A stretch of DNA of 64,000 bases from Ketobacter sp. MCCC 1A13808 (GTDB lineage Bacteria; Pseudomonadota; Gammaproteobacteria; Pseudomonadales; Ketobacteraceae): the NCBI RefSeq assembly GCF_009746715.1, contig NZ_VRKW01000008.1:62001-126000 (forward strand). Reading direction: 5' to 3'. Below the pieces are notes generated by a model. That model searched no databases. It saw nothing but the letters and a program-made list of their open reading frames with translations, and was not told where the DNA came from. This document shows, in pieces, positions 44,538 to 53,904 of the stretch; the stretch's first letter is position 1, and each line of letters opens with the position of its first letter. The position numbers and the translations under genes are program-made.

Positions 44538-45831
44538 CACCATCGTATGCCTCTAGAAACCGGATTACAGCCCCCATATCCGACTTATGCCACAGATTCA
44601 GAAAATTACTCATTATAAGAATTTGCGCTCTGGCATGTTCATTAGTTTCTATTAGCGGATCAAAACGGCAGCTCAATTGGGGCAGTTCTCGTATTTTCGA
44701 AAGCGTAACCAGCGGCATATCCAGCATCCAAACCAGTCCCATTTTGCAGGCATACAGAATGAGGTAAAGCTTCAGATCCTGAACCGATATGGCTGCGCCT
44801 CCACAGCGCTCGAACTCGTTCTTAAACAACGCCAGCAAATCGTCCAGATGTTCATTCCAAATAAAGGTTTCCGCCGCACTTAGACAGCCCCACAAAGCCA
44901 TAGCGACGTTCATCTGACTGACATTGCCCCAATCAAGTAATCCACACTCGAGTTGGTTGTCGTCATTGCGCCAGAACCAGGCGTTATCGATGTGGGCATT
45001 CCAATGGCATAAGGCGACCATCTCCGGCGTGCTGTGTAAAACAGAATTGATCTTCTCAAGCTGCGACTGAAATCGTGGGGCTTCTTCCGCAAGCCGAACT
45101 AAAAATGCCTCAGACCGAATATTTTCAGGGAACAGAGTCGGGTATATGGCGACGAATTCAGCATAGTCCCGTACTTTTTCTCTGATCTGTTCAGGTGTGG
45201 ACTGTTTGTGTCTGCTGACATCCAACCGGCAGGGATCAAATGAAAAGTAGCGTTCCACCGCCTCATCCAGATTACCTGCTTTGTGGCAGCCTGCTAACCG
45301 GGCCAGTGAAAGCAGTAAGGCTTGATAATGTTCCAACTGATTTTCAATCCGGTAATCCAGCGCCTTGGGGTGATGATCTTCAAAACCTTGCTTACCATAC
45401 GGGATGCACTGGGTAACGAGGATGCCAGTGCCGGAATCGTGGTGATAATCTGCGAAATAGCAGACAGGTACATCAATCGGAAAATCAGGGCTCATGGACA
45501 ACAATGCGAACTGAACTTCCAACGCCATTTGAGTACGTGCTGCGTCGCGAGCAGGGCTGTCGTAATCTCGAGAAAACTTTATAAACAAATCCTGGTGCAA
45601 ATGCGGCTGGTGCTTTTCATACTGCACAGATATAAGTAATTTGCGGCCTGTACTGCCTCCGGAGATCTCGGTGAATTGGGTTATTTCAGTAACCCGATTA
45701 TTACGGCACAAAGAACCGGCGCGATGAAACGCCGCAGTAAGAAAATCAGCTCCTCCTGCCCGTAATGCATCACTGTGAGCTGGAATTTCTGCTTCTAAAA
45801 AATTACCTGTTACCCAATCGTATTTTTCCAA
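44527..45831 (-). CDS. Aminoglycoside-phosphotransferase/ecdysteroid-kinase-like protein
   Basis: This 434-residue protein has a kinase-like fold with LFIKFSRDYDSPARDAARTQM in the N-lobe, the catalytic-loop equivalent ALCHWNAHIDNAWF at about 291-304, and the metal-binding Asp in ECGLLDWGNVSQM. The standard HGDxHxxN is changed to CHWNAHIDN, where Asp at the fifth position of the loop may not be the catalytic base. Relatives phosphorylate small hydroxylated compounds; ecdysteroid 22-kinases and bacterial APH proteins are examples. It stands alone, divergent from the aldo/keto reductase. Confidence 0.72.
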   Translation of the reverse strand: MEKYDWVTGNFLEAEIPAHSDALRAGGADFLTAAFHRAGSLCRNNRVTEITQFTEISGGSTGRKLLISVQYEKHQPHLHQDLFIKFSRDYDSPARDAARTQMALEVQFALLSMSPDFPIDVPVCYFADYHHDSGTGILVTQCIPYGKQGFEDHHPKALDYRIENQLEHYQALLLSLARLAGCHKAGNLDEAVERYFSFDPCRLDVSRHKQSTPEQIREKVRDYAEFVAIYPTLFPENIRSEAFLVRLAEEAPRFQSQLEKINSVLHSTPEMVALCHWNAHIDNAWFWRNDDNQLECGLLDWGNVSQMNVAMALWGCLSAAETFIWNEHLDDLLALFKNEFERCGGAAISVQDLKLYLILYACKMGLVWMLDMPLVTLSKIRELPQLSCRFDPLIETNEHARAQILIMSNFLNLWHKSDMGAVIRFLEAYDGADL

Positions 45832-45926
45832 TGGACTGCTCGCTAACTAATTCCAATAATAAGTTGGTTTCAAAATTCAACCTTGCTAGCATTCACATCA
45901 GCAGCAACTAACCGGACGTCATTTTT

Positions 45927-46985
45927 ATGCCAACTCAACTCGATCACTATCGTCTTCTGGGCCGTTCTGGGCTCCGCGTATCACCTCTATCGCTCGGCAC
46001 CATGACGTTTGGCATGAGTGGGTGGGGCACCGATCTGAACGAAGCAGAAAAGATGGTTAATCACTACCTGGAGAAGGGCGGCAACTTCATCGATACCGCC
46101 AATTTTTATGCTGCAGGCAAAGCAGAAACCATGCTTGGGCAAATTCTGGATACACGCCGTCAGCAATTGGTTGTTGCCACCAAATACAGCTTATCGATGC
46201 GTCGCGGTGACCCCAATGCCAGTGGCAATCAGCGCAAAAATATGGTGCAAGCGGTAGAAGAAAGCCTCAAACGCTTACAGACCGACTACATCGACCTTTT
46301 CTATCTTCATCTTTGGGACAACCATACTCCCGCGGAGGAAATTCTCCGTGCATTCGATGATTTGGTTCGTTCCGGCAAAATTCTTTACGCCGGCATTTCT
46401 GACACACCCGCTTGGCAAATTTCCCGCTTACAGGCTATTGCCGATTTAAGAGGCTGGTCTCCCTTTGTTGCGCTGCAGGTGCCTTATAATTTGACCGAAC
46501 GCACTGTGGAGCGAGAGTTCATGCCGATGGCCCTGGAAATGGGACTGGGAGTATTACCCTGGTCACCATTAGCCGGTGGCGTGCTCTCCGGCAAATACAC
46601 CAGGGAAGACCTGCATCAAAAGTCCGCTGATATGAGTACCCGCAAAAATATCAATCTGGCCACCGGCAGACTCACGGAAAAAGCGTTGGATATTGCCGAC
46701 GTCGTTCGCACCATCGCTGTTGAGCTAAACTGCAGTGCTGCACAGGTATCGTTGGCCTGGACGTTATTGAATCCAGCGGTTACCTCGCCGATTATCGGTG
46801 CACGAACCTACGCTCAATGCGAGGACAACCTGGCGGCTTTGCAAATTGAGTTTAACGAAGACCAGATAATCCGTTTACAGGAAATCAGTCGTGTTGAGTC
46901 CTGCTTTCCGCACACTATGATCGATACACCCACCGCCGATATGATGTTCGGCAGTATTAAAATTGCGAAAAGACCGTCACCTTAG
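45927..46985 (+). CDS. Aldo/keto reductase
   Basis: This 352-residue NADPH-dependent reductase has the N-terminal YRLLGRSGLRVSPLSLGTMTFG and the family block FIDTANFYAAGKAETMLG. Catalytic Tyr is in that block, Lys in VVATKYSL and His in YLHLWDNHTP. It would reduce a ketone or aldehyde to an alcohol. It ends in a 4-base overlap with the convergent KstD-like gene, an arrangement that allows no separate terminator. Substrate unknown. Confidence 0.92.
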   Translation: MPTQLDHYRLLGRSGLRVSPLSLGTMTFGMSGWGTDLNEAEKMVNHYLEKGGNFIDTANFYAAGKAETMLGQILDTRRQQLVVATKYSLSMRRGDPNASGNQRKNMVQAVEESLKRLQTDYIDLFYLHLWDNHTPAEEILRAFDDLVRSGKILYAGISDTPAWQISRLQAIADLRGWSPFVALQVPYNLTERTVEREFMPMALEMGLGVLPWSPLAGGVLSGKYTREDLHQKSADMSTRKNINLATGRLTEKALDIADVVRTIAVELNCSAAQVSLAWTLLNPAVTSPIIGARTYAQCEDNLAALQIEFNEDQIIRLQEISRVESCFPHTMIDTPTADMMFGSIKIAKRPSP

Positions 46986-48736
46986 GCGACGGCTTTTTTG
47001 CCACCCGGTCTGGCTTGGTCAGACGGCTCCGCTTCTAACTTCCCAGCTTTCACCGCAATGTCATTCGCCGCTACGTAGCCAAAGGTTGCGGCTGGTCCAA
47101 TGGTGCCGCCGGCGCCGGGATACAGATTCCCGAACGGGCTGCCGGAATTATTACCCGCTGCATATAAACCGGCAATCGGCTGATCATTGTCATCCACGAC
47201 TTGTGCCTTTGAGTTGGCTTTAAGTCCACCTTTCGTGCCCAGGTCGCCTAGATTGATTGGTACGGCATAGTAGGGCGCTGTATCAATAGGCCCAAGGCAC
47301 GGGTTAGGCTGTACATTCGCATCACCAAACATCTGATCGTATGCGTTGCTGCCGCGACCAAACTCCGGATCAGCGCCAGATTGAGCGTACCGGTTCATAT
47401 CGGCAACAGCTCTACGCAGTGCGTCGGCAGGAAGATGAATTTTCTTAGCCAATGCATCAACGGAGTTGGCTTTAAAAATATAGTGATCCCAGCAATCGGA
47501 GGGGATTTTCCAATCCGGCATAATCATGCTCGGCAGGAAACCGCCGGCGGTAAACTTGGTACGGAAGGTGGCGTCGAACACCAACCAACAAGGGGTGTTT
47601 GCACCGGTTTTCTGCTGATCTTCAACCATCGCAATACCGAACTCATCGTAACTACAGGCTTCATTTACAAATCGTTTACCGTTGCGGTTTACACATACGC
47701 TATGCGGGCGCCCGACATCGAATGCCGCTTGGTGAATTTCTTCAAAGTTTGATGCACTGTCCATCGGCTTGTGCATGGTCGGAATCCACCAACCGGCTTC
47801 CGTATGTTCAGTAGCAGCACCGATATTCATCCCCGCTATAAGCGCCTCACCCCGGTTGGCATCTTCCGGAGAGCTGCTGTGCCGGGTGAGACCGGGTACG
47901 GTAAAGAATTTATCGCGCAGTTCTTGATTCCACTCAAATCCACCTGCAGCTAGAACGACACCATGGGTGGCGTTAATCTCATACAACCTGCCGAAATTAT
48001 TAACCTGCACACCAGTGACACGCCCTTCGTTAACAATCAGTTCTTTCAACCCGGTTTCTGTACGAACTTCAACGCCCCGATCAAAAATTTGTTTAAACAG
48101 ATGGCCCATCAATGCGCCGCCTTGGGTAAATCGTCGGTCTCGACTGCTGAGCTTACGGGTAGTGATATCAGACCAATAACGCCAGACCATTTTCAGAAAT
48201 ACCTGAACCCAACCGGGACCCTTGGTCGATATCGCAAAAAATTCACCAATATCCATCGCATAGCGACGGAATATTTTGAAGCGATTGTACTGTTCACGCA
48301 TGGAAACGAACTGAGCGTCGTTGAGCTGACGACCATCAAACGTATCGCAAAGTACCGAGCGATCAGCCCGGGCCTCAGGCGCATTTTGAAAATAGTCCGG
48401 CCAAGCGGCTTGAGTGAGCGGTACACCGATGGATTTCAAGAAGTTCGCCATCTTCGGCGCCTCATCAACGTACGCCTCCAATCGGTCACGCTGCACCGGC
48501 CCTCGCAATAAGCTGTCAATATAAGTAAATGTCTTATCGCGGTCGTCATCACTGGGTGCTAATTGATTGTTCGGGATCCACATCACACCGCCGGAGGTAG
48601 CAGAAGTGCCACCGTATTTATGCGCCTTTTCTACGATCAATACTGACAAACCAAGATCCGCAGCACGTAAAGCCGCCAATGCTCCGGCCGCTCCCGAACC
48701 CACCACGATGACATCATAGGTTTCTGATTGAATCAT
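46982..48736 (-). CDS. 3-ketosteroid-delta1-dehydrogenase-like flavoprotein
   Basis: This 584-residue FAD enzyme has VVGSGAAGALAALRAADLG at the N-terminus, GGTSATSGGVMWIPNN near residue 44, GTKGGLKANSKAQV and GLYAAGNNSGSPFGNLYPGAGGTIG at the C-terminal end. These last motifs are the signature of ketosteroid delta1-dehydrogenases, which introduce a 1,2-double bond into ring A; the conserved Tyr of that enzyme sits in LYPGAGG. Whether this one acts on steroids or on other cyclic ketones cannot be decided here. It is the last gene of the P450/SDR/ferredoxin minus-strand unit. Confidence 0.9.
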   Translation of the reverse strand: MIQSETYDVIVVGSGAAGALAALRAADLGLSVLIVEKAHKYGGTSATSGGVMWIPNNQLAPSDDDRDKTFTYIDSLLRGPVQRDRLEAYVDEAPKMANFLKSIGVPLTQAAWPDYFQNAPEARADRSVLCDTFDGRQLNDAQFVSMREQYNRFKIFRRYAMDIGEFFAISTKGPGWVQVFLKMVWRYWSDITTRKLSSRDRRFTQGGALMGHLFKQIFDRGVEVRTETGLKELIVNEGRVTGVQVNNFGRLYEINATHGVVLAAGGFEWNQELRDKFFTVPGLTRHSSSPEDANRGEALIAGMNIGAATEHTEAGWWIPTMHKPMDSASNFEEIHQAAFDVGRPHSVCVNRNGKRFVNEACSYDEFGIAMVEDQQKTGANTPCWLVFDATFRTKFTAGGFLPSMIMPDWKIPSDCWDHYIFKANSVDALAKKIHLPADALRRAVADMNRYAQSGADPEFGRGSNAYDQMFGDANVQPNPCLGPIDTAPYYAVPINLGDLGTKGGLKANSKAQVVDDNDQPIAGLYAAGNNSGSPFGNLYPGAGGTIGPAATFGYVAANDIAVKAGKLEAEPSDQARPGGKKAVA

Positions 48737-48824
48737 TCTTTTTCTCCGGAACTATTAAGGCAACCCAGCCCATTATAAATTGATTAGTACAACCACCGAA
48801 CACCCGCGTCTCAAGCGAAACGAA

Positions 48825-49157
48825 TCACAGCGTTTCCGGCGCCACCATTACCCGCAGACCATCCATATCCGCGCTGACATCAATTTGGCAGCACAACCGG
48901 CTATTGGGTTTGCGCGTCTCATACACCATATCCAGGGTCATGTCTTCCACTTCGCTGGCTTCGCCAACGGCTTCCTGCCATTGTGGATCAACATAGATGT
49001 GACAGGTACCGCAGGCACAGCCACCACCGCATTCACCGAGTATGCCTTCAACACCGTTGGCTTGAGCGATCTGCATCATGTTGTCGCCAACTTCGACATT
49101 CTCGATTACTTTTTCAGTACCACTGATTTCCACAAAGGTAATTTTTACTGCACTCAT
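48825..49157 (-). CDS. Adrenodoxin-type [2Fe-2S] ferredoxin
   Basis: This 110-residue ferredoxin has Cys43-X5-Cys49-X2-Cys52 and a fourth ligand near residue 90 (RLCCQI), the spacing of vertebrate-type and putidaredoxin-like ferredoxins that feed P450s. It lies between the SDR and the KstD-like gene on the same strand as the P450 at 50146, and is its probable electron donor. No ferredoxin reductase is in the window. Confidence 0.93.
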   Translation of the reverse strand: MSAVKITFVEISGTEKVIENVEVGDNMMQIAQANGVEGILGECGGGCACGTCHIYVDPQWQEAVGEASEVEDMTLDMVYETRKPNSRLCCQIDVSADMDGLRVMVAPETL

Positions 49158-49194
49158 TACTCATAAACTCCTGAGCTTTTAACCTTGAACACCC

Positions 49195-50052
49195 TTAAAG
49201 GGTGCCCCCTTGAATATCTGCCAGCGCTTGTGCGCGCGCTTCTTGTATTTCCCGCAAGTGGTTCACCGGATCACCAGCGGTAATACCGCCATCGACTGGC
49301 AAAACCACACCCGTAATTTGGGCAGCCCGGTCGCTGGCCAAAAACAGCACCGTCTGTGCAACATCATCCGGTTTACCATGACGTTTAAGGGGTTGATTGG
49401 AATCAAAAGCAGGGGAGATGGCTTGTTTAACCCGCTCAATTTGCTCTTCTGTCATGCCCGGCATAGAAAACGCCGTCAAACTGGTGCGGATATGACCGGG
49501 TGCAAGACAGTTCACGCGAATGCCGTATTCTGCCAAATCAATGGCCAGAGATTTACTGAACATAATCATCGCTGCTTTAGTGGCACGATAAGTCATCAAT
49601 GCCTGACCCGGAAGCAGGCCCGCGATAGACGCATTGTTGATAATGACGCCGCCACCATTCTTGGACATATACTTGCCCGCGCTGCTGCTACCCGCCATCA
49701 CGCCGAACAGATTAATACCCACCACCTTGTTAAAGTCCGACAGATCATCATCCAGGAAGCGGGCGTGCTGGGCACCGGAGATGCCCGCGTTATTGAACAT
49801 AATGTGCAAGCCCCCGAAATGCTCCACCGTAAAATCAACCAATGCTTGCATCTGGTCGGCTTTGGAGACGTCAACGCGACGGTAGTAGGCGGATTCGCCC
49901 AGTTCGCTCGCCAGGCTCTCGCCTTGCTCGTCATTGATATCGGCAATTACCACCTTTGCGCCTTCGCGCACAAACAATTCTACCGTTGCTCGCCCAATGC
50001 CACCGGCACCACCGGTAACTATGGCTACTTTACCTGCTAGATCCTGTCCCAC
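49195..50052 (-). CDS. SDR-family oxidoreductase, paralogue of the one at 31868
   Basis: This 285-residue dehydrogenase has VTGGAGGIGRAT, FNNAGISGAQH, Ser in NNASIAGLLPG and Tyr/Lys in YRATKAA. It shares long stretches with the SDR at 31868, such as FGGLHIMFNNAGISGA and LVDFTVEHFGG, and differs by a 20-30-residue insertion in the substrate loop (MPGMTEEQIERVKQAIS). It is in the minus-strand unit between P450 and ferredoxin, so it may oxidise the hydroxyl that the P450 introduces (inference). Confidence 0.92.
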   Translation of the reverse strand: MGQDLAGKVAIVTGGAGGIGRATVELFVREGAKVVIADINDEQGESLASELGESAYYRRVDVSKADQMQALVDFTVEHFGGLHIMFNNAGISGAQHARFLDDDLSDFNKVVGINLFGVMAGSSSAGKYMSKNGGGVIINNASIAGLLPGQALMTYRATKAAMIMFSKSLAIDLAEYGIRVNCLAPGHIRTSLTAFSMPGMTEEQIERVKQAISPAFDSNQPLKRHGKPDDVAQTVLFLASDRAAQITGVVLPVDGGITAGDPVNHLREIQEARAQALADIQGGTL

Positions 50053-50145
50053 TTAAACCTCCCGCTGGGCGTGCCTGACGCCGATGATATTTCGCATGCT
50101 GGATAGATAACCCTGAAGTCTGCCTATTTTGATCGCTGCCGTTTA

Positions 50146-51459
50146 TTAGCGACGATTCAAGGTGATCGGCAAAGACGAGATCGCGTGAACCGCGACGGAT
50201 TGCTGATAGGTTATATCTTCAGGTGCAATCGCCAGCTTTATGTCACTTACCCGTTTAATCAGCTCTTTTGCGGCCACTTTAATTTCCATACGCGCCAGTG
50301 AAGCACCGATGCAGCGATGAATCCCGACGCCGAAGGCAACATGTGTCCCGGTATTCCCTCGTGACACATCAAAAGTACGAGGGCATTCGAATCGTGATTC
50401 ATCATCATTACCCGATCCGTACAGCACCAGCATGTGGGCGTCCTTTGGTAATTTCACGCCACCCAGTTCGGTTTCACAGGTGGTCATTTTCGCAAGTCCA
50501 CGAACCGGCGGCGCAAAGCGCAGTAGTTCTTCCACAAAACGGTTCAGATAGCGTTCATCTTCAACATTATCGAATAACTGCTGCGCCAAATCCGGTTGTG
50601 TCGCCAGAATAAACATCAGATTCCCGATCGCTGTAGCAGTGGTATCATTGCCCGCAATAATCAATGCACGGATAAGAGAGACAGCCTCTCCGAATTCCAA
50701 CTTGCCTCCATCGTCCAGCGTGGCATGCACCAAATCCGAAATCATATCTTCCTTGGGTTCGTTTTCTCGATCTTTCATTTGCGAGATAATGTAATTCTGC
50801 AGTTCGCAAACTTTCATGGCGTTCTCAACCATTTGCTCGCGATTCTGCATGCGACCAATTTGCGCTGTGATCGCGGCAGACCACTCAGAAATTTTATCAC
50901 CGTCATACTGGCTCATGCCCAGCTGTTCGCAGATAACCGCTATCGTTAGCGGAATAGCAAAATCTTTTACACCGTCCACTACCTGACCATTAGCCGCTTT
51001 CTCAGCCAGTTGGTCTGCCAAATCAGCAATAATGCGAGTTATAACCGGTTCGAGCATTTTTACGCGATGCGCGGTGAATGCGCCGTTCAATAACGTTCGG
51101 ATACGGGTATGCTCTGGCGGATCACTCTTTATTGCATCCGCAAAGAAGCCGCCACCTTGCTCTTCCAATATTTGTTTGAATTCGGCGAAAAAGCCACTGG
51201 CATACTGGGCCTCATAACCATGCTTGTCGGAATAGGTTTTGGGGTCACGCAGCAACGTTACAATATCTTCGTAGCGCGACACCAGCCACATACCCAGTTT
51301 TTCATCGTAATGGACCGGGCTTTCGTTACGCAGCTTGGTATAAAAGTGCTTGGGGTGTGCTTGAATCATCGGATCTGCCAACGACATATCCTTCAGCGCC
51401 ATTGACTCATGTGCGACGGGGCAACCTGTATTCGTGCCGGCGTTTTCACTGCTGTTCAT
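50146..51459 (-). CDS. Cytochrome P450
   Basis: About 437 residues are encoded from the ATG at 51459 with GAGGAAG upstream; a further ATG 12 codons earlier is less well placed. It has a normal I-helix (IAGNDTT), ExxR in EELLR and the haem motif FGVGIHRCIG. The N-terminal half has DPPEHTRIRTLLNGAFTAHRV and typical bacterial class I features. It is the first gene of a unit with SDR, ferredoxin and KstD-like flavoprotein, directly after the AraC gene on the same strand. Hydroxylation of a terpenoid or steroid is inferred. Confidence 0.92.
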   Translation of the reverse strand: MNSSENAGTNTGCPVAHESMALKDMSLADPMIQAHPKHFYTKLRNESPVHYDEKLGMWLVSRYEDIVTLLRDPKTYSDKHGYEAQYASGFFAEFKQILEEQGGGFFADAIKSDPPEHTRIRTLLNGAFTAHRVKMLEPVITRIIADLADQLAEKAANGQVVDGVKDFAIPLTIAVICEQLGMSQYDGDKISEWSAAITAQIGRMQNREQMVENAMKVCELQNYIISQMKDRENEPKEDMISDLVHATLDDGGKLEFGEAVSLIRALIIAGNDTTATAIGNLMFILATQPDLAQQLFDNVEDERYLNRFVEELLRFAPPVRGLAKMTTCETELGGVKLPKDAHMLVLYGSGNDDESRFECPRTFDVSRGNTGTHVAFGVGIHRCIGASLARMEIKVAAKELIKRVSDIKLAIAPEDITYQQSVAVHAISSLPITLNRR

Positions 51460-51498
51460 CGTCTTCCTCTCACTTGTGTGTTCCTGTTGCGACAACGC

Positions 51499-52521
51499 TC
51501 ATTGTATTGAGCTGGGTCCACTCACAAAAAATTCTTTTAGTTCCGGCTGAGCCACTTTATCTGCTTTCGTGGTCCGGAATTCCCGGGGACTGACTTTATA
51601 AACACGCTTGAATAAGCGACTGAAGTGGGCTGGACTTTTAAAACCAATACGATAGGCAATCTCAGCGATGGACACGTCCCGGCCAACTTCAGTCGAAAGC
51701 CACTCGTGTGCTGTTTTTAGCCGCCAATCCCAAATCAAATTCGGAAGTGATGTCCCATGCTGACGCAATAGGTGGGACAGGTACCGTCTGGAAATTCCGC
51801 ACGCTTGCGCAACCATTTCAGCATTCAATTTTGGATCCGACAAATGAATCTCAACGAAGCGCAATACATCTTGGCGTCGTTTTTGCGACAGCGTTTGACG
51901 TTCGTGCATGGAGTTCTCGGTGTTTTTCAAGCCTTCAGCCAGAATGGACAGCGCACTGTCTACTAAGACCTGTTCAACCCGACTGGTTAGATCGCCGGGG
52001 TCCTCGTACACTTCCGCCAGCATACGTTCTGCAATCCTAAATTCGCGACGCTCCACCGATGTGCAGAAACCTGCATTAATTTCATCAGGAAAAAACCGTC
52101 TGAAAATATGAGAAGGGACGACAACATGAAGTACTTCGTGGATTGATTGATCGTCTGTTTTGCACTCCATGGTGAAGGGCGCCATGGACTTGGTAATTAC
52201 GAATTCCCCGGCACTCGCGGTGCACTTTCCACTTTGGTGAGAGATACTGATGCTGCCGCGTTTGACGAACCAAAGAACGGTGACATCCGTCGCATCTTCT
52301 CGGATATGTGACCAGGACCGCCGGAAGAAAAGGCGTGACTTTGATAGCAATCGAATAATCGAATAGGCGCCAACGGCCTTTTTGTCCGCGCGCACGTTAA
52401 TATTAGAGCCACCATCAATGGTATATTCACCCAGATAGTATTCCTGATTATTCTCACCCCGAAAGGTGGACTGGCATTCGTGAAAATTTCGTTCATCAAA
52501 TGCAAAGAGCTTTTCTGTCAC
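51499..52521 (-). CDS. AraC-family transcriptional regulator
   Basis: This 340-residue activator has an N-terminal ligand-sensing half and two C-terminal helix-turn-helix motifs (about 225-325), with AQACGISRRYLSHLLRQHG and AYRIGFKSPAHFSRLFKRVY. It lies upstream of the P450 unit on the same strand with 39 bases between, so it is likely to control that operon. A 17-base inverted repeat upstream of its start may be its own binding site. Confidence 0.9.
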   Translation of the reverse strand: MTEKLFAFDERNFHECQSTFRGENNQEYYLGEYTIDGGSNINVRADKKAVGAYSIIRLLSKSRLFFRRSWSHIREDATDVTVLWFVKRGSISISHQSGKCTASAGEFVITKSMAPFTMECKTDDQSIHEVLHVVVPSHIFRRFFPDEINAGFCTSVERREFRIAERMLAEVYEDPGDLTSRVEQVLVDSALSILAEGLKNTENSMHERQTLSQKRRQDVLRFVEIHLSDPKLNAEMVAQACGISRRYLSHLLRQHGTSLPNLIWDWRLKTAHEWLSTEVGRDVSIAEIAYRIGFKSPAHFSRLFKRVYKVSPREFRTTKADKVAQPELKEFFVSGPSSIQ

Positions 52522-52545
52522 ATCATCTCTCCCGAATGTTCATTA

Positions 52546-52562
52546 CAATGTCGTTAACATTG
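52546..52562. promoter_or_regulatory. Inverted repeat CAATGT-N5-ACATTG
   Basis: A perfect 6-bp inverted repeat lies 25 bases upstream of the AraC gene start at 52521. It could be an operator for that regulator or another factor. AraC proteins more often bind direct repeats, which reduces confidence. Confidence 0.35.
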
Positions 52563-52692
52563 CCTGCTACAACACCGTACAACGAATGTATTCAACGGTT
52601 CCCTATGCTAAATATATCCGTTGCCCGGTATCGACTCTCTCCACTCTGCGTCAATTCATGCACATTTCACGCAATCCAAGGAGAGGGCACAG

Positions 52693-53904
52693 CTATCGGG
52701 TAACACCAGCAGAGCAGAGCTGTTGTTGTTCTTCGGGGGATAGACCGAGCACGTCACCAAGAATGTAAGCGTTGTGCTCCCCCAGACGGGGGGCTCCGCT
52801 GGTGATGTCGGCGTTTCTAGACATCTTCCAACCCGGCCCGACAATGGTGCCCGATGAGCCGTCGCTATAAGCCACTTCCCGATAAAATTCACGGGCCCAT
52901 AGTTGACCGTCTGCCACCAGATCAACCGAACTCTGGCTTTTGCTTGCGGCAATGCCCAATGCCTGAAGTTCCGATGCCAGCGTTTGCGCATTCTGAGTTG
53001 AAGCCCACCGACTGATAAGCTCATTGAGGGCTTTTTCATTCTGTTTGCGATCGGCTAATCTATTGAATCGACTGTCATTTTCTAGACCTGAGGGCGTCAT
53101 GATTCTGGCTAGAGCCTGCCAACGCCTATCGTCGTTTACAGCGATGCAAACCCATTCATCGTCGAGGCAAGGGTAGACACCATGGGGTGCCATATCGGGG
53201 TTCCGGTTGCCATCGCAAGGCTGGACTGCGCCGTTGAGGGTATAGTCCATGAGGGAGTCGCCGATCATACTGCTCATGCTCTCGACCGCAGAAACATCAA
53301 CATATTGGCCTTCACCGGTTCGGCGGCGGTGAAACAACGCTGCCATAGTGGCAAAGGCCGCGGCCGCGCCAAAGGTTGAATCAGCATATCGCACATTCAT
53401 CCCCGCCGGTGGCTGGCCTTCGTAACCAACCAGGGAACTAAGGCCGCTCAGGGCAGCAAAACAAGGCGCGTACCCGGTCTGATAACTGAGCGGTCCTTCA
53501 TTGCCATACATACCCATAGAGGTGTACACAATGTCAGGTTTGACTGCTTTCACAGCGTCATAACCCAGCCCTAGCCGCTTCACTGCACCCGGGCGCAAAT
53601 TTTCGATTAGAATGTCCGATTCACGCAGCAGCTTGAGAATAAGATCGATACCGGCTTCCGACTTCATATCAATCTGCACACTGAGTTTCTGTGGATTTAC
53701 GGATTTGAAGCCAGGCGCGTTATTAATGTCGTCTACTCCATATACCCGGGTCACATCCAAGGACTTCTCACTCTCAATGCGAATTACTTCCGCGCCCAAA
53801 AAGGCCAGGAGCTTGCCGGTATACGGACCAGCCCACACTTTGGTTAACTCGACAACCCGCACACCCTGTAATGGGCCACCTCGTCGTTGAATGGCTTGGG
53901 TCAT
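52693..53904 (-). CDS. Class III CoA-transferase, catalytic subunit candidate
   Basis: This 403-residue CaiB/BaiF protein has GVRVVELTKVWAGPYTGKLLAFLGAE at the N-terminus and the catalytic Asp175 in VRYADSTFGA. Its start overlaps the stop of the upstream CoA-transferase gene by 4 bases (ATGA), so both are made together. Two-gene class III transferases exist, such as the benzylsuccinate enzyme BbsEF. The pair would place CoA on a carboxylic acid pathway intermediate. Confidence 0.9.
   Translation of the reverse strand: MTQAIQRRGGPLQGVRVVELTKVWAGPYTGKLLAFLGAEVIRIESEKSLDVTRVYGVDDINNAPGFKSVNPQKLSVQIDMKSEAGIDLILKLLRESDILIENLRPGAVKRLGLGYDAVKAVKPDIVYTSMGMYGNEGPLSYQTGYAPCFAALSGLSSLVGYEGQPPAGMNVRYADSTFGAAAAFATMAALFHRRRTGEGQYVDVSAVESMSSMIGDSLMDYTLNGAVQPCDGNRNPDMAPHGVYPCLDDEWVCIAVNDDRRWQALARIMTPSGLENDSRFNRLADRKQNEKALNELISRWASTQNAQTLASELQALGIAASKSQSSVDLVADGQLWAREFYREVAYSDGSSGTIVGPGWKMSRNADITSGAPRLGEHNAYILGDVLGLSPEEQQQLCSAGVTR

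Noticed and set aside
47963-48511. 182-codon frame on the plus strand
   Set aside because: It is antisense to the KstD-like flavoprotein and shows no recognisable motif.
49210-50040. Long open frame of 276 codons on the plus strand inside the SDR at 49195
   Set aside because: It is fully antisense to a clear SDR gene with motifs in order, so it is a shadow frame.
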